Of a stretch of DNA of 64,000 nt, positions 27,794-37,169 are shown piece after piece. Made by a program: the position numbers and the translations under genes. The DNA comes from Saccharopolyspora spinosa NRRL 18395 (GTDB taxonomy: Bacteria; Actinomycetota; Actinomycetes; Mycobacteriales; Pseudonocardiaceae). The notes under the pieces are model-generated. The model had not been told where the DNA came from and did not search any database. It saw only the letters and a program-made list of their open reading frames with translations. Positions within the stretch are counted from its first letter, which is position 1, and each line of letters starts with the position of its first letter. The stretch spans positions 2,792,783 to 2,856,782 of the forward strand of contig NZ_GL877878.1 in the NCBI RefSeq assembly GCF_000194155.1, written 5' to 3'.

Positions 27794-28888
27794 TCAGCTG
27801 GGGTCGGTGACTCGGGCCAGGAAGTAGAGGGCTCCCGTGGTCTGGTGGCGCACCAGGAATAGGAACGGTCGGTCCACTTCGACGCGGATCGGGTCCGGCT
27901 CCCGGACGATCGCGGTCAGCCGCATCATCATCGCCGTCGCCGCAGCGCCTTCGAGGCCGCTCTCGTCCACTTCCAGCACCGACTGGTGCATGATCATCGA
28001 AACTCGCAGCGGCTGATCTGTCAGCGGCGAAAAATCCGCCGCTGGAGTGAACAGCGCACGCACCCCGAGCGCGCCGAGCGGGCTGCTCAGCTCGGCGTCG
28101 CCGGTGACGTCGAACTTCGGCAGGAACAGCTCCACCCGCTGCTGCTCGACGGCGACCAGCAGCCTGCGCAGCCGCGCCGCGTCGAGATCCGGTTCGGACG
28201 TCGCCAGGTCGGCGTCCGGCAGCAGTATCACGGCCTCGACACCGCCTGCTGCGGGCAGGCTGACGACCTGCCATCTTTCCGCTGCGGCGTAGCCGAGGCG
28301 CCGGGTGGCGTGCATGGTCTGAACTTCGCGGTCGCCAGCCGGGGCGTGGAACGGCCGCCGACCGGTGGCTTTCTCGTCGAACGCCTCCCGCCACGAAACC
28401 TTCAGGTAGAGGGCGTTGACCAGGGCCGCGACCGTTTCCGGGTCGACCGAACCGGCGGGCAGCAGCTCGGGGATCAGTTCACGCGTCGTCTCCGAGACGT
28501 CCGCGTTGATCAGCTGCCGTGCCTCCTCCGGGGCCGCCCGGAACGGCGCGTTGCGCACCGCGCTTCCGGGCCAGTCCTCCAGCGCCGACAGGTAGGACTG
28601 CTCGACCAGGAGACCCGCGTGCGTCCACAGCGTGTTCGCCACCGCCAGCACAGGCGGCTCGGCGGCTCCACCGGCGGAGAGCTCGGCGGCGCCGCTGAGC
28701 AGTTTCAGCAGCCCGGCCGGGTCGTCCCGCAGCGCGGCGACCAGCTCGTCCCTGGTCTGACCGCTGGTCGCGGTCGCGGCCAGGCCGAGTGCGCTGGCCA
28801 CCGAGTAAGGCGACCAGCAGAACGGGGTGTCCACCGGCGGAGCTAGCCGTCGGTGCAGGGACAGGCTGAAGTCGAGGTGTTCGCTCAC
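27794..28888 (-). CDS. Serpin-family serine protease inhibitor
   Basis: The 364-residue protein shows the serpin fold throughout: SPYSVASALGLAATATSGQT near the N terminus, VNALYLKVSWREAF, a shutter-region pattern, and the inhibitory hinge DESGLEGAAATAMMM before the reactive loop, ending with RPFLFLVRHQTTGALYFLAR. The small residues of the hinge (G-x-E/A-A-A-A) suggest it can insert its loop and inhibit proteases. No signal peptide is seen, so it is likely cytoplasmic. I chose GTG at 28888 (VSEHLDFSLSLHR); the frame is open far upstream but that part does not look like serpin. Length fits the family. Confidence 0.88.
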   Translation of the reverse strand: MSEHLDFSLSLHRRLAPPVDTPFCWSPYSVASALGLAATATSGQTRDELVAALRDDPAGLLKLLSGAAELSAGGAAEPPVLAVANTLWTHAGLLVEQSYLSALEDWPGSAVRNAPFRAAPEEARQLINADVSETTRELIPELLPAGSVDPETVAALVNALYLKVSWREAFDEKATGRRPFHAPAGDREVQTMHATRRLGYAAAERWQVVSLPAAGGVEAVILLPDADLATSEPDLDAARLRRLLVAVEQQRVELFLPKFDVTGDAELSSPLGALGVRALFTPAADFSPLTDQPLRVSMIMHQSVLEVDESGLEGAAATAMMMRLTAIVREPDPIRVEVDRPFLFLVRHQTTGALYFLARVTDPS

Positions 28889-29174
28889 GGCCGCTGGGCT
28901 CCGTTCCGCGTCGGCTGACTCGGGCTGATCCCGAGTCTGCCAGCCGAACGGCCGACACCGCTCGCACCGGCGCTGGCGGATTCTCGCCCACTCGAGCACC
29001 GGGGCGTGGGGGCCGCCAGCGGTTCGGCCGCGCAGGACGAATGGTGTTGCGCCCGAAGTGAAGCGAGCGGCCATTTTCGCGCGAAATCGCCGCCTGGAGC
29101 ACCGTCGTCGACGTGAGCTTCCAGCCGCCGTTGCCACCCGCACCGCCAAGCGGAACAAGTCGGGAAACTCGTTC

Positions 29175-29360
29175 CTAGCTGATGGATTCCTCGATGTCAG
29201 AGAGGCCCATCAGGCGGAGCTCCTGGGCGATGTAGTCGGCCGCTTGCTGGGCCGCCGGATCCTGCCACCGCAGGTCCCGGACCCAGTCGGCCAGGTTGTC
29301 GGTGTTCACGTACGGCTCGCCGCCGACGACGAGCTTCTGGATGTAGTGCCGGTTGCGCAT
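29175..29360 (-). CDS. Small conserved-looking protein, 61 residues
   Basis: The ATG at 29360 is preceded by AAGGAG with seven-base spacing, the best ribosome binding site in the neighbourhood, so I regard it as real. The protein is acidic and helical with NLADWVRDLRWQDPAAQQAA in the middle. It has no cysteines and no signal peptide. I recognise no family. It lies 172 bases downstream of dgt and 286 bases upstream of the serpin start, on the same strand. Confidence 0.55.
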   Translation of the reverse strand: MRNRHYIQKLVVGGEPYVNTDNLADWVRDLRWQDPAAQQAADYIAQELRLMGLSDIEESIS

Positions 29361-29532
29361 CGGGGTCTCCTTGCGGCCCGGGGCTTCGGGGCCGGGCCGC
29401 GGGCTGTCTCCGCATCGGACAGCCGGACGGGGATCGGGGGCGTGCTGTCGGCGGTCGGGACCCGCCGATTAACACTCTGAGTAAGAATTCTGCGGGAAAA
29501 TCCCAGATCAACTCTCCCCTTTCGGATTAACA

Positions 29533-30837
29533 TCACATCGGATTAGCCACGTTCCGTACATGATTTCGATGCCAGCCGATCGCCTGCGCGTCCGTCAACG
29601 ACGAAACCTGGTCCAGCACGACGCGCAGCCGGGCCGCGTCGTCGCCCGCCCGGCGCCAGGCCGAGGCCATCGCCGGGTCCAGCGAATCCGGGGCCCGCTC
29701 GGACAACGCCCACACCAGCTCGGCCAGCAGCGCCCGCTGCCGCTCCTGCATCCGCAACCGCTGCGGATCGCTCATCACGTACCGCAGCGCGACTGCCTTG
29801 AGCACCGCGACCTCGGCCACCACCGGTTCGGGCACGACCAGCTCCGCGCGGTACCTGGTCAGCGGCCCGGGCCCGAAGCGGTCGGCCGTCCCGGTCACCG
29901 CCGCGGCCACGAACCGCCCGACGAGTTCGCTGGTGAGCCGTTTCAGCGCGACCTGCGCGCGGAACGTGCCGTCGTAGTCCAGCACCGCGGCCACCACCGG
30001 CCACCGCACCAGCTCCGACGCCGCGTGTTCGAGCAGCCCGGCGGTGTCCCCCGAACCGTCGCCCCAAAATTGCTTGGCCGCCATCCGGACGATCTCCGCC
30101 CGCTCATCGCCGCTGGTCAGCGAACGCAGCGAGATCCGCCCCGACAGCACCCCGTCCTCGACGTCGTGCACCGAGTAGGCGACGTCGTCGGACCAGTCCA
30201 TGATCTGGGCCTCCAGGCACCGGCGCGCGGGTGGCGCGGCTTCGCGCAGCCACTCGAACACCGCCAGGTCGTCCGGGTAGACCCCGAACTTGGCCTGGCC
30301 CGGGCGCTTCGGCCACGGGTACTTCGTCGCCGCGTCCAGGCACGCGCGGGTCAGGTTCAGGCCGCGACCGACGTCACCCGATTCGGCCAACTTCGGCTCC
30401 AACCTGGTGAGGATGCGCAGGGTCTGCGCATTGCCCTCGAAACCGCCGCAGTCGCCGGCGAGGTCGTTCAGCGCCCGCTCGCCGTTGTGCCCGAACGGCG
30501 GGTGCCCGATGTCGTGCGCGAGCCCAGCGGTGTCCACCAGATCCGGATCGGCTCCCAACGCGGCGGCGATGCCCCGCCCGATCTGCGCGACCTCCAGCGA
30601 ATGGGTCAGCCGGGTGCGCGGCACATCGCCCTCTTCCGGGCCCACGACCTGCGTCTTCCCCGCCAACCGGCGCAACGCCGCCGAATGCAGCACCCGCGAC
30701 CGGTCTCGCGCGAACGGACTCCGGTCATCGGAACGGGCGCCGGCGGGCACCGCGACCTTCGGCGGCTCGGGCAGCAGCCGCCGAAGGTCGTGCGCGTCGT
30801 AGCCGGGCATCGCGCCCGTCGGGTCTCCGGAGCTCAT
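29533..30837 (-). CDS. dgt: Deoxyguanosinetriphosphate triphosphohydrolase-like protein
   Basis: The 434-residue protein belongs to the HD-domain dNTPase family. The metal-binding residues are visible in [18 protein letters not shown] (first His), [15 protein letters not shown] (His-Asp pair) and [19 protein letters not shown] (last Asp). It hydrolyses dGTP and possibly other dNTPs to the nucleoside and triphosphate and helps balance nucleotide pools. The ATG at 30837 (MSSGDPTG) was chosen as start. It precedes the small gene at 29175 and follows a YdcF-like gene, as expected for the dnaG-dgt-glyS region. Confidence 0.93.
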   Translation of the reverse strand: MSSGDPTGAMPGYDAHDLRRLLPEPPKVAVPAGARSDDRSPFARDRSRVLHSAALRRLAGKTQVVGPEEGDVPRTRLTHSLEVAQIGRGIAAALGADPDLVDTAGLAHDIGHPPFGHNGERALNDLAGDCGGFEGNAQTLRILTRLEPKLAESGDVGRGLNLTRACLDAATKYPWPKRPGQAKFGVYPDDLAVFEWLREAAPPARRCLEAQIMDWSDDVAYSVHDVEDGVLSGRISLRSLTSGDERAEIVRMAAKQFWGDGSGDTAGLLEHAASELVRWPVVAAVLDYDGTFRAQVALKRLTSELVGRFVAAAVTGTADRFGPGPLTRYRAELVVPEPVVAEVAVLKAVALRYVMSDPQRLRMQERQRALLAELVWALSERAPDSLDPAMASAWRRAGDDAARLRVVLDQVSSLTDAQAIGWHRNHVRNVANPM

Positions 30838-30905
30838 CGCGCTCAGATTACGGCCAGAACCCGACACATCGCGGCAGCGCAGCGGGGCCTGTCGCGCGCC
30901 GTGCC

Positions 30906-31562
30906 TCAGCCCAGCCCGTCGCCGGAGATCTCGGACGGGGCGTGCGTCAGGCGGTAGTACATGAGTGCGCCGGTTTCCCGGACGATGTACTTGAACTGGA
31001 CCTCGCGGGTCTGCACCACGGGGCCGGACCGGGCCGGGGACGCCCACGCCGTGAGCCCAAAGTCGTTGGCCATCGTCCGCGCCCGCAGCGAATGCCAGGG
31101 GTCGCTCACGATCAGCGCGCTCGTCCAACCACGCTGCTGGGACAGCTCGGCGACGGCCTGGAGGCTGCCCAGCGTGTCGCTGCCGACATCGACGTCCACG
31201 ATCTTCCCGGAGGGCACCCCGTTGTCCATCAACCACTTCTTGCCGGCCTGCGCCTCGGTGTAGGCGTCACCGGGCAACCGGCCGCCGACCGTGACGATGT
31301 ACTTGGTCAGGCCGTCCTGGTAGAGCTCCAAGGCCTGGTCGAGCCGGGCGGCCAGCACGTCCGAGGGCTTGCCGTGGTACTGGGCGGCACCGAGCACGAC
31401 GACGATGTCGACCGGCCGCCGGTCGTCGGCGCGGGCCACCTGCCACACGCGGAACGCGGTGCCGCCGATCACCAGCAGCACCACCAGCAGGGCACCGACC
31501 ACCGCGCGCCCCAGCAGCCGACCGACGGGTCGGCGCCGATGGGCGGCTCGATGAGGGCTCAC
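30906..31562 (-). CDS. YdcF-like (DUF218) membrane-anchored protein
   Basis: The 218-residue protein has an arginine-rich N terminus, one membrane helix (residues 17-38, [17 protein letters not shown]) and a DUF218/YdcF domain. Family motifs are [30 protein letters not shown] and the acidic [15 protein letters not shown]218 proteins such as SanA and ElyC are linked to cell-envelope integrity. The C-terminal domain should face outside. The start GTG at 31562 was chosen because it directly precedes the basic and hydrophobic segments. Confidence 0.75.
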   Translation of the reverse strand: MSPHRAAHRRRPVGRLLGRAVVGALLVVLLVIGGTAFRVWQVARADDRRPVDIVVVLGAAQYHGKPSDVLAARLDQALELYQDGLTKYIVTVGGRLPGDAYTEAQAGKKWLMDNGVPSGKIVDVDVGSDTLGSLQAVAELSQQRGWTSALIVSDPWHSLRARTMANDFGLTAWASPARSGPVVQTREVQFKYIVRETGALMYYRLTHAPSEISGDGLG

Positions 31563-31722
31563 GTTGGCATCCTCGCAGATCTTCGGGAACCACCGACGAC
31601 GATCCGGGGCCGGCCGCACCGGGCGGTTCGACAGGTCCGGAAGCGCAAACCTTCTCAAGCGCTCCCAGACGTCGGGCCGACGACGTCCGAGGACGCCGCC
31701 GGCCCGAACCGGCGCACCAAGC

Positions 31723-33108
31723 TCAGCAGCCGAGCAGGCGGACCGCCAGGTACTCCTCCAGCTTGTCGATCGCCACCCGCTCCTGCGACATCGTGTCGCG
31801 CTCGCGGACGGTGACCGCGTGGTCGGACAGCGAGTCGAAGTCGACCGTGACGCAGAACGGCGTGCCGATCTCGTCCTGCCGCCGGTAGCGGCGACCGATC
31901 GCACCGGCGTCGTCGAAGTCGACGTTCCAGTTGCGGCGCAGCTGCGCGGCGATGTCGCGGGCCTTCGGCGACAGCTCGGCGTTTCGCGACAACGGCAGCA
32001 CCGCCACCTTCACCGGCGCCAACCGGCGGTCCAGCTTCAGCACGACGCGCTTGTCCACGCCGCCCTTGGCGTTGGGCGCCTCGTCCTCGTGGTAGGCGTC
32101 GATCAGGAACGCCATCATCGGCCGCCCCACACCCGCGGCCGGCTCGATCACGTACGGCCGGTACCGGGAGTTGCTGGCCTGGTCGAAGTACGACAGGTCC
32201 ACGCCCGAGTGGTTCGAGTGCGTGGTGAGGTCGAAGTCGGTGCGGTTGGCGATGCCTTCCAGCTCACCCCACTCCTGGCCGCCGAACCGGAACCGGTACT
32301 CGATGTCGACGGTGCGCTTCGCGTAGTGCGAGAGCTTTTCCTTGGGGTGCTCGTAGTTGCGCAGGTTCTCCGGGTCGATGCCCAGGTCCGTGTACCAGCG
32401 GGTGCGCTCGTCGATCCAGTACTGGTGCCACTGCTCGTCCTCGCCGGGCTCGACGAAGAACTCCATCTCCATCTGCTCGAACTCGCGGGTCCGGAAGATG
32501 AAGTTGCCGGGCGTGATCTCGTTGCGGAACGACTTGCCGATCTGGCCGATGCCGAACGGCGGCTTCTTGCGCGCGGTGGTCATCACGTTCGCGAAGTTGA
32601 CGAAGATGCCCTGCGCGGTCTCCGGCCGCAGGTAGTGCATCCCCTCCTCGCTCTCCACCGGACCGAGGAAGGTCTTGAGCATCATGTTGAACTCGCGCGG
32701 GTCGGTGTACTGGCCGCGGGTTCCGCAGTTCGGGCACGGGACGTCGGAGAGGTCGTCCTCGGCGATCTCCTTGCCGGTGCGCTCGGCGTACTCCTCGGCG
32801 AGCTGGTCGGCGCGGAAGCGGTGGTGGCAGGAGGTGCACTCCACGAGCGGGTCATGGAACGCGGTGACGTGCCCGGAGGCCTCCCAAACCGGGCGGGGCA
32901 GGATCACCGACGAGTCCAGGCCGACGACGTCGTCGCGGCCCTGGACCATCGACTTCCACCACTGGCGCTTGATGTTGTCCTTGAGCTCGACGCCGAGCGG
33001 TCCGTAGTCCCAAGCCGACCGCGTACCGCCGTAGATCTCGCCGGACGGATAGACGAAACCACGGCGCTTGCAGAGATTGACGATCGTGTCGATCTGGTCG
33101 GCGGGCAC
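31723..33108 (-). CDS. glyS: Glycyl-tRNA synthetase
   Basis: The 461-residue protein is the single-chain (alpha2, eukaryote-like) glycyl-tRNA synthetase. The opening [20 protein letters not shown] and [17 protein letters not shown] are characteristic; class II motif 2 is [19 protein letters not shown] and motif 3 lies in [12 protein letters not shown] zinc-binding segment is visible in [11 protein letters not shown] and [13 protein letters not shown] at 33108 was preferred because GGAG sits five bases ahead; GTG at 33114 overlaps that site. It is divergent from the SmtB/Zur pair, as in M. tuberculosis. Confidence 0.95.
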   Translation of the reverse strand: MPADQIDTIVNLCKRRGFVYPSGEIYGGTRSAWDYGPLGVELKDNIKRQWWKSMVQGRDDVVGLDSSVILPRPVWEASGHVTAFHDPLVECTSCHHRFRADQLAEEYAERTGKEIAEDDLSDVPCPNCGTRGQYTDPREFNMMLKTFLGPVESEEGMHYLRPETAQGIFVNFANVMTTARKKPPFGIGQIGKSFRNEITPGNFIFRTREFEQMEMEFFVEPGEDEQWHQYWIDERTRWYTDLGIDPENLRNYEHPKEKLSHYAKRTVDIEYRFRFGGQEWGELEGIANRTDFDLTTHSNHSGVDLSYFDQASNSRYRPYVIEPAAGVGRPMMAFLIDAYHEDEAPNAKGGVDKRVVLKLDRRLAPVKVAVLPLSRNAELSPKARDIAAQLRRNWNVDFDDAGAIGRRYRRQDEIGTPFCVTVDFDSLSDHAVTVRERDTMSQERVAIDKLEEYLAVRLLGC

Positions 33109-33391
33109 GTTCACTCCGGAATCATCACTGGATTTACGTCGAACCAGCTGGTCGGGCTGGAGTTTCCCAGCGTACCGATCCCGGACCGGGTGACGTTCGC
33201 CCGGGCTGGCCATCGGGTGGCGCGAGGCCACTGGCCGAGCGTGCGGTATTGATGTGACAGGTCAGGTGGGACGTACCCGTAGGATGGGGTGCGTGGAGCG
33301 TCCCCGCCCGCAGGCCGCCGTTCGGGCGCCTGCGCGGCCGCCGCAACCGCAGTCAGGCGACCCCGCGTCGAGGCTCGCCGGAAAGGAAACG

Positions 33392-33856
33392 ATGCCCGCC
33401 GTCAGCCCGGATTCCGAGCCGGCCCGGTCGACTGCGGGCCTCGCCCTGGACAGCACCGCCGACCACGTGCACTCGCCGGAGCGCGCCGCGCGCCCGGTCC
33501 CGCTGCGGGACCAGCGGATCCTGGTCGAGGCCGGGGAGCTGCTGAGGGCGCTGGCCGCGCCGGTACGCATCGCGATCGTCCTGCAGCTGCGGGAGGCTGA
33601 ACGCTGCGTGCACGAGCTGGTCGACGCGCTCGGCGTCGCCCAGCCGCTGATCAGCCAGCACCTGCGGGTGCTGAAGTCCGCCGGGGTCGTCCACGGCGAG
33701 CGGCACGGCCGGGAGGTCGTCTACCGGCTCGTGGACGAGCATCTGGCGCATATCGTGGTGGATGCCGCCGCGCACGCGGAGGAGATCTCCGGCACCCGGT
33801 CGCACGGTCCGGCGCCACGTTCCATCGCATCCCAACAGGAGACGGAGACAGCGTGA
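33392..33856 (+). CDS. ArsR/SmtB-family zinc-responsive repressor
   Basis: The 154-residue protein is an ArsR-family winged-helix regulator with recognition helix region GVAQPLISQHLRVLKSAGVV at residues 81-100. The alpha-5 zinc site of SmtB/CzrA, D-x-H-x10-H-x2-E, is complete: Asp115, His117, His128 and Glu131. It should release DNA on binding zinc. It is translationally coupled to zur (stop overlaps the GTG start), matching the smtB-zur operon of M. tuberculosis, where SmtB represses the pair until zinc is high. The ATG at 33392 follows GAAAGGAAAC. Confidence 0.9.
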   Translation: MPAVSPDSEPARSTAGLALDSTADHVHSPERAARPVPLRDQRILVEAGELLRALAAPVRIAIVLQLREAERCVHELVDALGVAQPLISQHLRVLKSAGVVHGERHGREVVYRLVDEHLAHIVVDAAAHAEEISGTRSHGPAPRSIASQQETETA

Positions 33857-34278
33857 CCACCGGCGAGGGTCCCACGGTCGGCGTACCGGGACTGCGGGCC
33901 ACCAAGCAGCGAGCGGCTGTGTCGAACCTGCTGGACCAGGTCGACGACTTCCGCTCCGCCCAGGAACTGCACGAGGAGCTGCGGCGGCAGGGCGAGGGCA
34001 TCGGCCTGACCACGGTCTACCGCACGCTGCAAACCCTGGCCGACGCGGGCGAGGTCGACGTGCTGCGCACCCCGACCGGCGAGGCGGTGTACCGGCGGTG
34101 CTCCAGCCACCACCACCATCACCTGGTGTGCCGGCACTGCGGCCGGACCGTGGAGGTGGCAGACCCGCCGGTAGAGAACTGGGCCGAGCGGATCGGCCAG
34201 GAACACGGCTTCTCCGACGTCAGCCACACGGTGGAGATCATCGGCAGCTGCCCGGACTGCACCGCCCGGGGCTTCTGA
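33853..34278 (+). CDS. zur: Zinc uptake regulator, Fur family
   Basis: The 141-residue protein is a Fur-family repressor. The DNA-binding half contains LRATKQRAAVSNLLDQVDDF and GIGLTTVYRTLQTLADAGEV; the metal-binding half has SSHHHHHLVCRHCG and the C-terminal GSCPDC, giving the structural CxxC...CxxC zinc site. Its location directly behind an SmtB-type zinc sensor and near glyS identifies it as Zur rather than FurA. It should repress zinc uptake genes under zinc-replete conditions; a candidate target is the permease pair at 35.4-37.1 kb. Confidence 0.93.
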   Translation: MTTGEGPTVGVPGLRATKQRAAVSNLLDQVDDFRSAQELHEELRRQGEGIGLTTVYRTLQTLADAGEVDVLRTPTGEAVYRRCSSHHHHHLVCRHCGRTVEVADPPVENWAERIGQEHGFSDVSHTVEIIGSCPDCTARGF

Positions 34279-34307
34279 TGTTTCGGGATTCCTGACTCGT
34301 CTTGCGT

Positions 34308-34420
34308 GGCGGTGCCGGTAGCGGAACCTCCGACGCCTTCTCGGCTCCGGGATCCCCGACTTGTGCATGACCGAAGCATCGGGGCCGTCCTCGCGAGAAG
34401 ACCCGCGGCGGTGCGAGCTG
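34308..34420. repeat. Dispersed intergenic repeat, copy 1
   Basis: The segment contains GCGGTGCCGGTAGCGGAACC followed by TCNGACGCC, CTCGG and GGGATCNCCGAC patterns, and ends with GAGAAGACCCGCGG. It resembles a segment at 55424-55535 and more loosely one at 46305-46375. It sits directly behind zur and could act as a transcription stop or be a small mobile palindromic unit. Confidence 0.6.
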
Positions 34421-34475
34421 CGAGGGTGGGCTAGACGAGTAAGTCTGAATACGATCAGTGATCGTAGGCGGTGAG

Positions 34476-34783
34476 TGAGCGAGTGACTGGCTGGCCGGTG
34501 CGGCCGTCGCCCAACGCACCGAACGCGGCATTGCTCTGGAGCAGCTCCAGGGCATCCGTGAGCTGGTCACGGTTCGACGCGGCCAGCAGGCCCGACAATC
34601 GTCCTGGCCGTGATCGACGTCGATGCGGCCAATACCTCGCAGCACTGTCCTCGCTGTCGTGACACCGAGAGGGCCAACCGGACCACTCGGGATGACTTCC
34701 TGTGTCGTCGGTGCGGTCTCGCTGGACCAGCCGACGTCGTCGCCGGGGTCAACGTGCGCGACCGCGCACGCCCGGCGTGGGTA
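34476..34783 (+). pseudogene. TnpB-like (IS200/IS605 OrfB) C-terminal remnant
   Basis: Two pieces in different frames fit a TnpB C terminus. The first reads AVAQRTERGIALEQLQGIRE then LVTVRRGQQARQSSW; the second reads VDAANTSQHCPRCRD and RANRTTRDDFLCRRCGLAG, the zinc ribbon with four cysteines, then ADVVAGVNVR. The segment that normally joins them is deleted, and the RuvC N-terminal part is absent. It is inactive. Confidence 0.7.
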
Positions 34784-34814
34784 TTTGTCAAACATGTCCC
34801 AACCGCTCGGTCCT

Positions 34815-35231
34815 TCATGGCCGAGTATTGGACCGGCTCTGCCACACCTCCGGGCTGTGGGTGCGTCCGGCCACGGCGACCGGGAGGTCGTCGTGCACCA
34901 GGTCGGCCAGGGTGACCTCCTCCAGCACTTCCCGCAGGCTGCTGCGAACGGCGATCCATACCCGCTGCAGAACGGCCACCGAAGGTTCGTAGCGGACATC
35001 CTCCGGCCGCACTCCGTGCACGCTCACCAGCGGCCCGTCCACGGCCCGGATCACGTCCGCCACGGACACCGCTTCCGCCGGGCGGGCCAGCACCCAGCCC
35101 CCGGCCTGGCCGCGCCGACTGGCGACGATCCCGCTCCGGCGCAGGTCGGCCAACACCGCCAGCAGGAAGTTGCGCGGGATGTCCTGGGCGACGGCCACAT
35201 CTTCGGCCCTTGCCACTTTTCCCGGCGACAA
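34815..35231 (-). pseudogene. Rrf2-family regulator missing its N terminus
   Basis: The frame reads AEDVAVAQDIPRNFLLAVLA then DLRRSGIVASRRGQAGGWVL, the second half of the Rrf2 winged helix, and ends with a plausible Rrf2 C terminus (VTLADLVHDDLPV). The first 25-30 residues, which hold the first DNA-binding helix, are missing because a transposase fragment begins immediately upstream. A TTG at 35231 would open the frame but the product would lack helix 1. No Fe-S cysteines are visible. Probably inactive. Confidence 0.7.
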
Positions 35232-35236
35232 GCCGA

Positions 35237-35302
35237 ACCGGCCAGGTCATCGTCGATTTTGACGTAGAGTGCGATCACGAGGGTGTCCAGGTCTGTCGTC
35301 AC
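35237..35302 (-). mobile_element. IS982-like transposase start fragment
   Basis: The minus-strand GTG at 35302 opens MTTDLDTLVIALYVKIDDDL, which resembles the N terminus of IS982-type transposases. The frame runs into the Rrf2 remnant, so only about 22 codons remain. Confidence 0.55.
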
Positions 35303-35443
35303 AAACGGATCATGGACACCCTCGCCTCATGCTCGCAGGAATTTGGAATTACTCGTCTAGCGGCTGCGCCGTTTCAAAGACAACGACCAGACCACCAGCT
35401 CGTATGGCCTATGAGAACTGGTCTGGTCAGTACTCGTAGGTGT

Positions 35444-36142
35444 TCAGTACTCGTAGGTGTCTTGCGGGGTCGGGATCGGGCGGATCAGCGCCGTCTCCAG
35501 CGTCGGGACGTAGTCGTTGGCTTCCGTAGCCGTTCCCGGTCGCAGCTTGCCCGTCACCTCGATCCAGGTGTCCGCCGGGAGCTCCGCCGCTTGCGCGGCG
35601 GCCGCGAGGTCGACCTTCACCGGGGCCGCGTCCGCGGCGCAGCAGCTGATGCGCATCCTCGCGAGCTGCGTCGTTCCCGGTGTCGGATGCACGACGAAGC
35701 CCTGGAGGCGCACCGCCCGGCCGTTCAGCGCACCGCTGTCGTCCCAGATGACGCGGGTGACGAACTCCGACAGGCTCAGCAGCGGCGCCTGCTCGGGCGG
35801 CAGGCTCGGGAACAGGGATTCCTTCGGCGCGGCCGGCGCCACCATCCGGTCGCGGGTCACCGAGTCGGAGCCGAGGGCGGGTGGGGCGATCAGGAAGATC
35901 GCGAACACCGGCAGCAACAGCATCCAGGGACTCCGCGAGTTGTGCTCGTGCCACCCGGGCCCACTGGCCCGGACGTCGCGGACGATCGCGAACGCCGACA
36001 GCGCGATCATGACCACCCCCGCGACTACCAGCCACGGGAACAGCGCGGGCTTGACGTAGCGGAGGTAGCTGCCGCCCAAAGCGATCTTGAGCAGCGCGCC
36101 GCCCAGCAGCAACAGCAGCAGGTTCTGCGTTTCCCGGCGCAT
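35444..36142 (-). CDS. TIGR03943-like permease partner protein
   Basis: The 232-residue protein has two N-terminal membrane helices (residues 5-24, 32-55), a third near 75-90, and a soluble C-terminal domain with RAVRLQGFVVHPTPG and a CC pair (RISCCAADAAPV). This is the layout of the TIGR03943 family, which is always coded beside a DUF318 permease, as here (one-base overlap TGATG). The pair is suspected to move or sense metal. Its last codons and stop lie in a 17-bp tandem duplication (35427-35443 and 35444-35460). Confidence 0.75.
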   Translation of the reverse strand: MRRETQNLLLLLLGGALLKIALGGSYLRYVKPALFPWLVVAGVVMIALSAFAIVRDVRASGPGWHEHNSRSPWMLLLPVFAIFLIAPPALGSDSVTRDRMVAPAAPKESLFPSLPPEQAPLLSLSEFVTRVIWDDSGALNGRAVRLQGFVVHPTPGTTQLARMRISCCAADAAPVKVDLAAAAQAAELPADTWIEVTGKLRPGTATEANDYVPTLETALIRPIPTPQDTYEY

Positions 36143-37146
36143 CACGCACCTCCCAGCAGCAGGGCGCCGACGGCGACCGCGCAGCCGACGGCGACCACGA
36201 ACGTGGCGGGTGCGAACCGGGCGGCGAAGCGGCGGCCGAAGGCACCGGACTGCAGCGCGATGAGCTTGAGGTCCACGGCCGGCCCGACGACCAGGAACAC
36301 CAGCTTCGGGATCAGCGGCAGGCCCGGCATCGAAGCCACCACGAACGCGTCGGCCTCGCTGCACAGCGCGAGGACCACCGCGAGCACCGCCATGACCAGC
36401 ACACCCAGCACCAGCTGACCGCCGAGCGACTCCAGCCAAGCCGCGGGCACCAGGACGTTGAACACCGCGGACGTCAGGCCGCCGAGCACCAGGAATCCGC
36501 CCGCCTCGACCAGATCGTGCCGGGCGGACTCGGCGAACACCACCCACCGGCTGCCGGATCCGCGGTGCGCCTCGACCCGATGCAGCGCCCGCTCGGCGAG
36601 CCATTCCGCCTTGCCGAGCCGGGCCCAGAGCCAGCCCATCACGCACGCCGTCAGCAGTGACCCGAGGAATCGCGCCACCACCATCAGCGGCTCGTCCGGG
36701 AAGGCGACCGCGGTGGAGACCAGGACGATCGGGTTCACCGCCGGGGCGGCCAGCAGGAAGGCAAGCGCCGCGGCCGGTGCGACGCCCTGCTGCATCAGCC
36801 GTCGCGCGACCGGCACCGAAGCGCACTCGCAGCCTGGCAAGGCCACGCCCGCGACACCAGCCACCGGCACCGCGACGGCGGGGTTGGCGGGCAGCAGCCG
36901 ACGCAGCGCCTCCGGCGGGACGAACGCCGCGATCAACCCGCTGACCAGCACGCCGAGCACTAGGAACGGCATGGCTTGCACGCAGACGGCGACGAACACG
37001 GTCGAGCCGGTGCGGAGCGCGGGGACGTCGAGCAGTGTGCTCAGCTGCTGCTGGAACACCGCCGCGACGACCAGCAGGCCGCAGAGCACCTCCAACGAGG
37101 TGATGATGGGGCGCCGCGTGCGCGGCGGGTCGGCGATCTCGGTCAC
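36142..37146 (-). CDS. DUF318 (ArsP-2-like) membrane permease
   Basis: The 334-residue protein has about eight to ten hydrophobic segments. The hallmark GVALPGCECASVPVARRLM (a conserved cysteine pair in a membrane loop) lies near residue 97, and a second repeat-like half contains ALCSEADAFVVASM. These identify the DUF318 permease family. With the TIGR03943 protein it forms a two-gene unit. The GTG at 37146 (VTEIADPP) is the start; a Zur-box-like palindrome lies 23 bases upstream, so zinc control is likely. The substrate is unproven. Confidence 0.8.
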   Translation of the reverse strand: MTEIADPPRTRRPIITSLEVLCGLLVVAAVFQQQLSTLLDVPALRTGSTVFVAVCVQAMPFLVLGVLVSGLIAAFVPPEALRRLLPANPAVAVPVAGVAGVALPGCECASVPVARRLMQQGVAPAAALAFLLAAPAVNPIVLVSTAVAFPDEPLMVVARFLGSLLTACVMGWLWARLGKAEWLAERALHRVEAHRGSGSRWVVFAESARHDLVEAGGFLVLGGLTSAVFNVLVPAAWLESLGGQLVLGVLVMAVLAVVLALCSEADAFVVASMPGLPLIPKLVFLVVGPAVDLKLIALQSGAFGRRFAARFAPATFVVAVGCAVAVGALLLGGA

Positions 37147-37169
37147 CGGGTCATCGTGCCAGTTCGAAC

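Larger units (their letters stand above)
34430..35361. repeat. 13-bp inverted repeat pair bracketing insertion debris
   Basis: GCTAGACGAGTAA at 34430-34442 and its exact reverse complement at 35349-35361 enclose a TnpB-like remnant, the truncated Rrf2 gene and a transposase start. The pair may be the ends of a composite insertion. No target duplication was identified. Confidence 0.5.

Noticed and set aside
31564-33252. Plus-strand frame of 562 codons opposite glyS
   Set aside because: It mirrors a certain tRNA synthetase gene and has no domain of its own.
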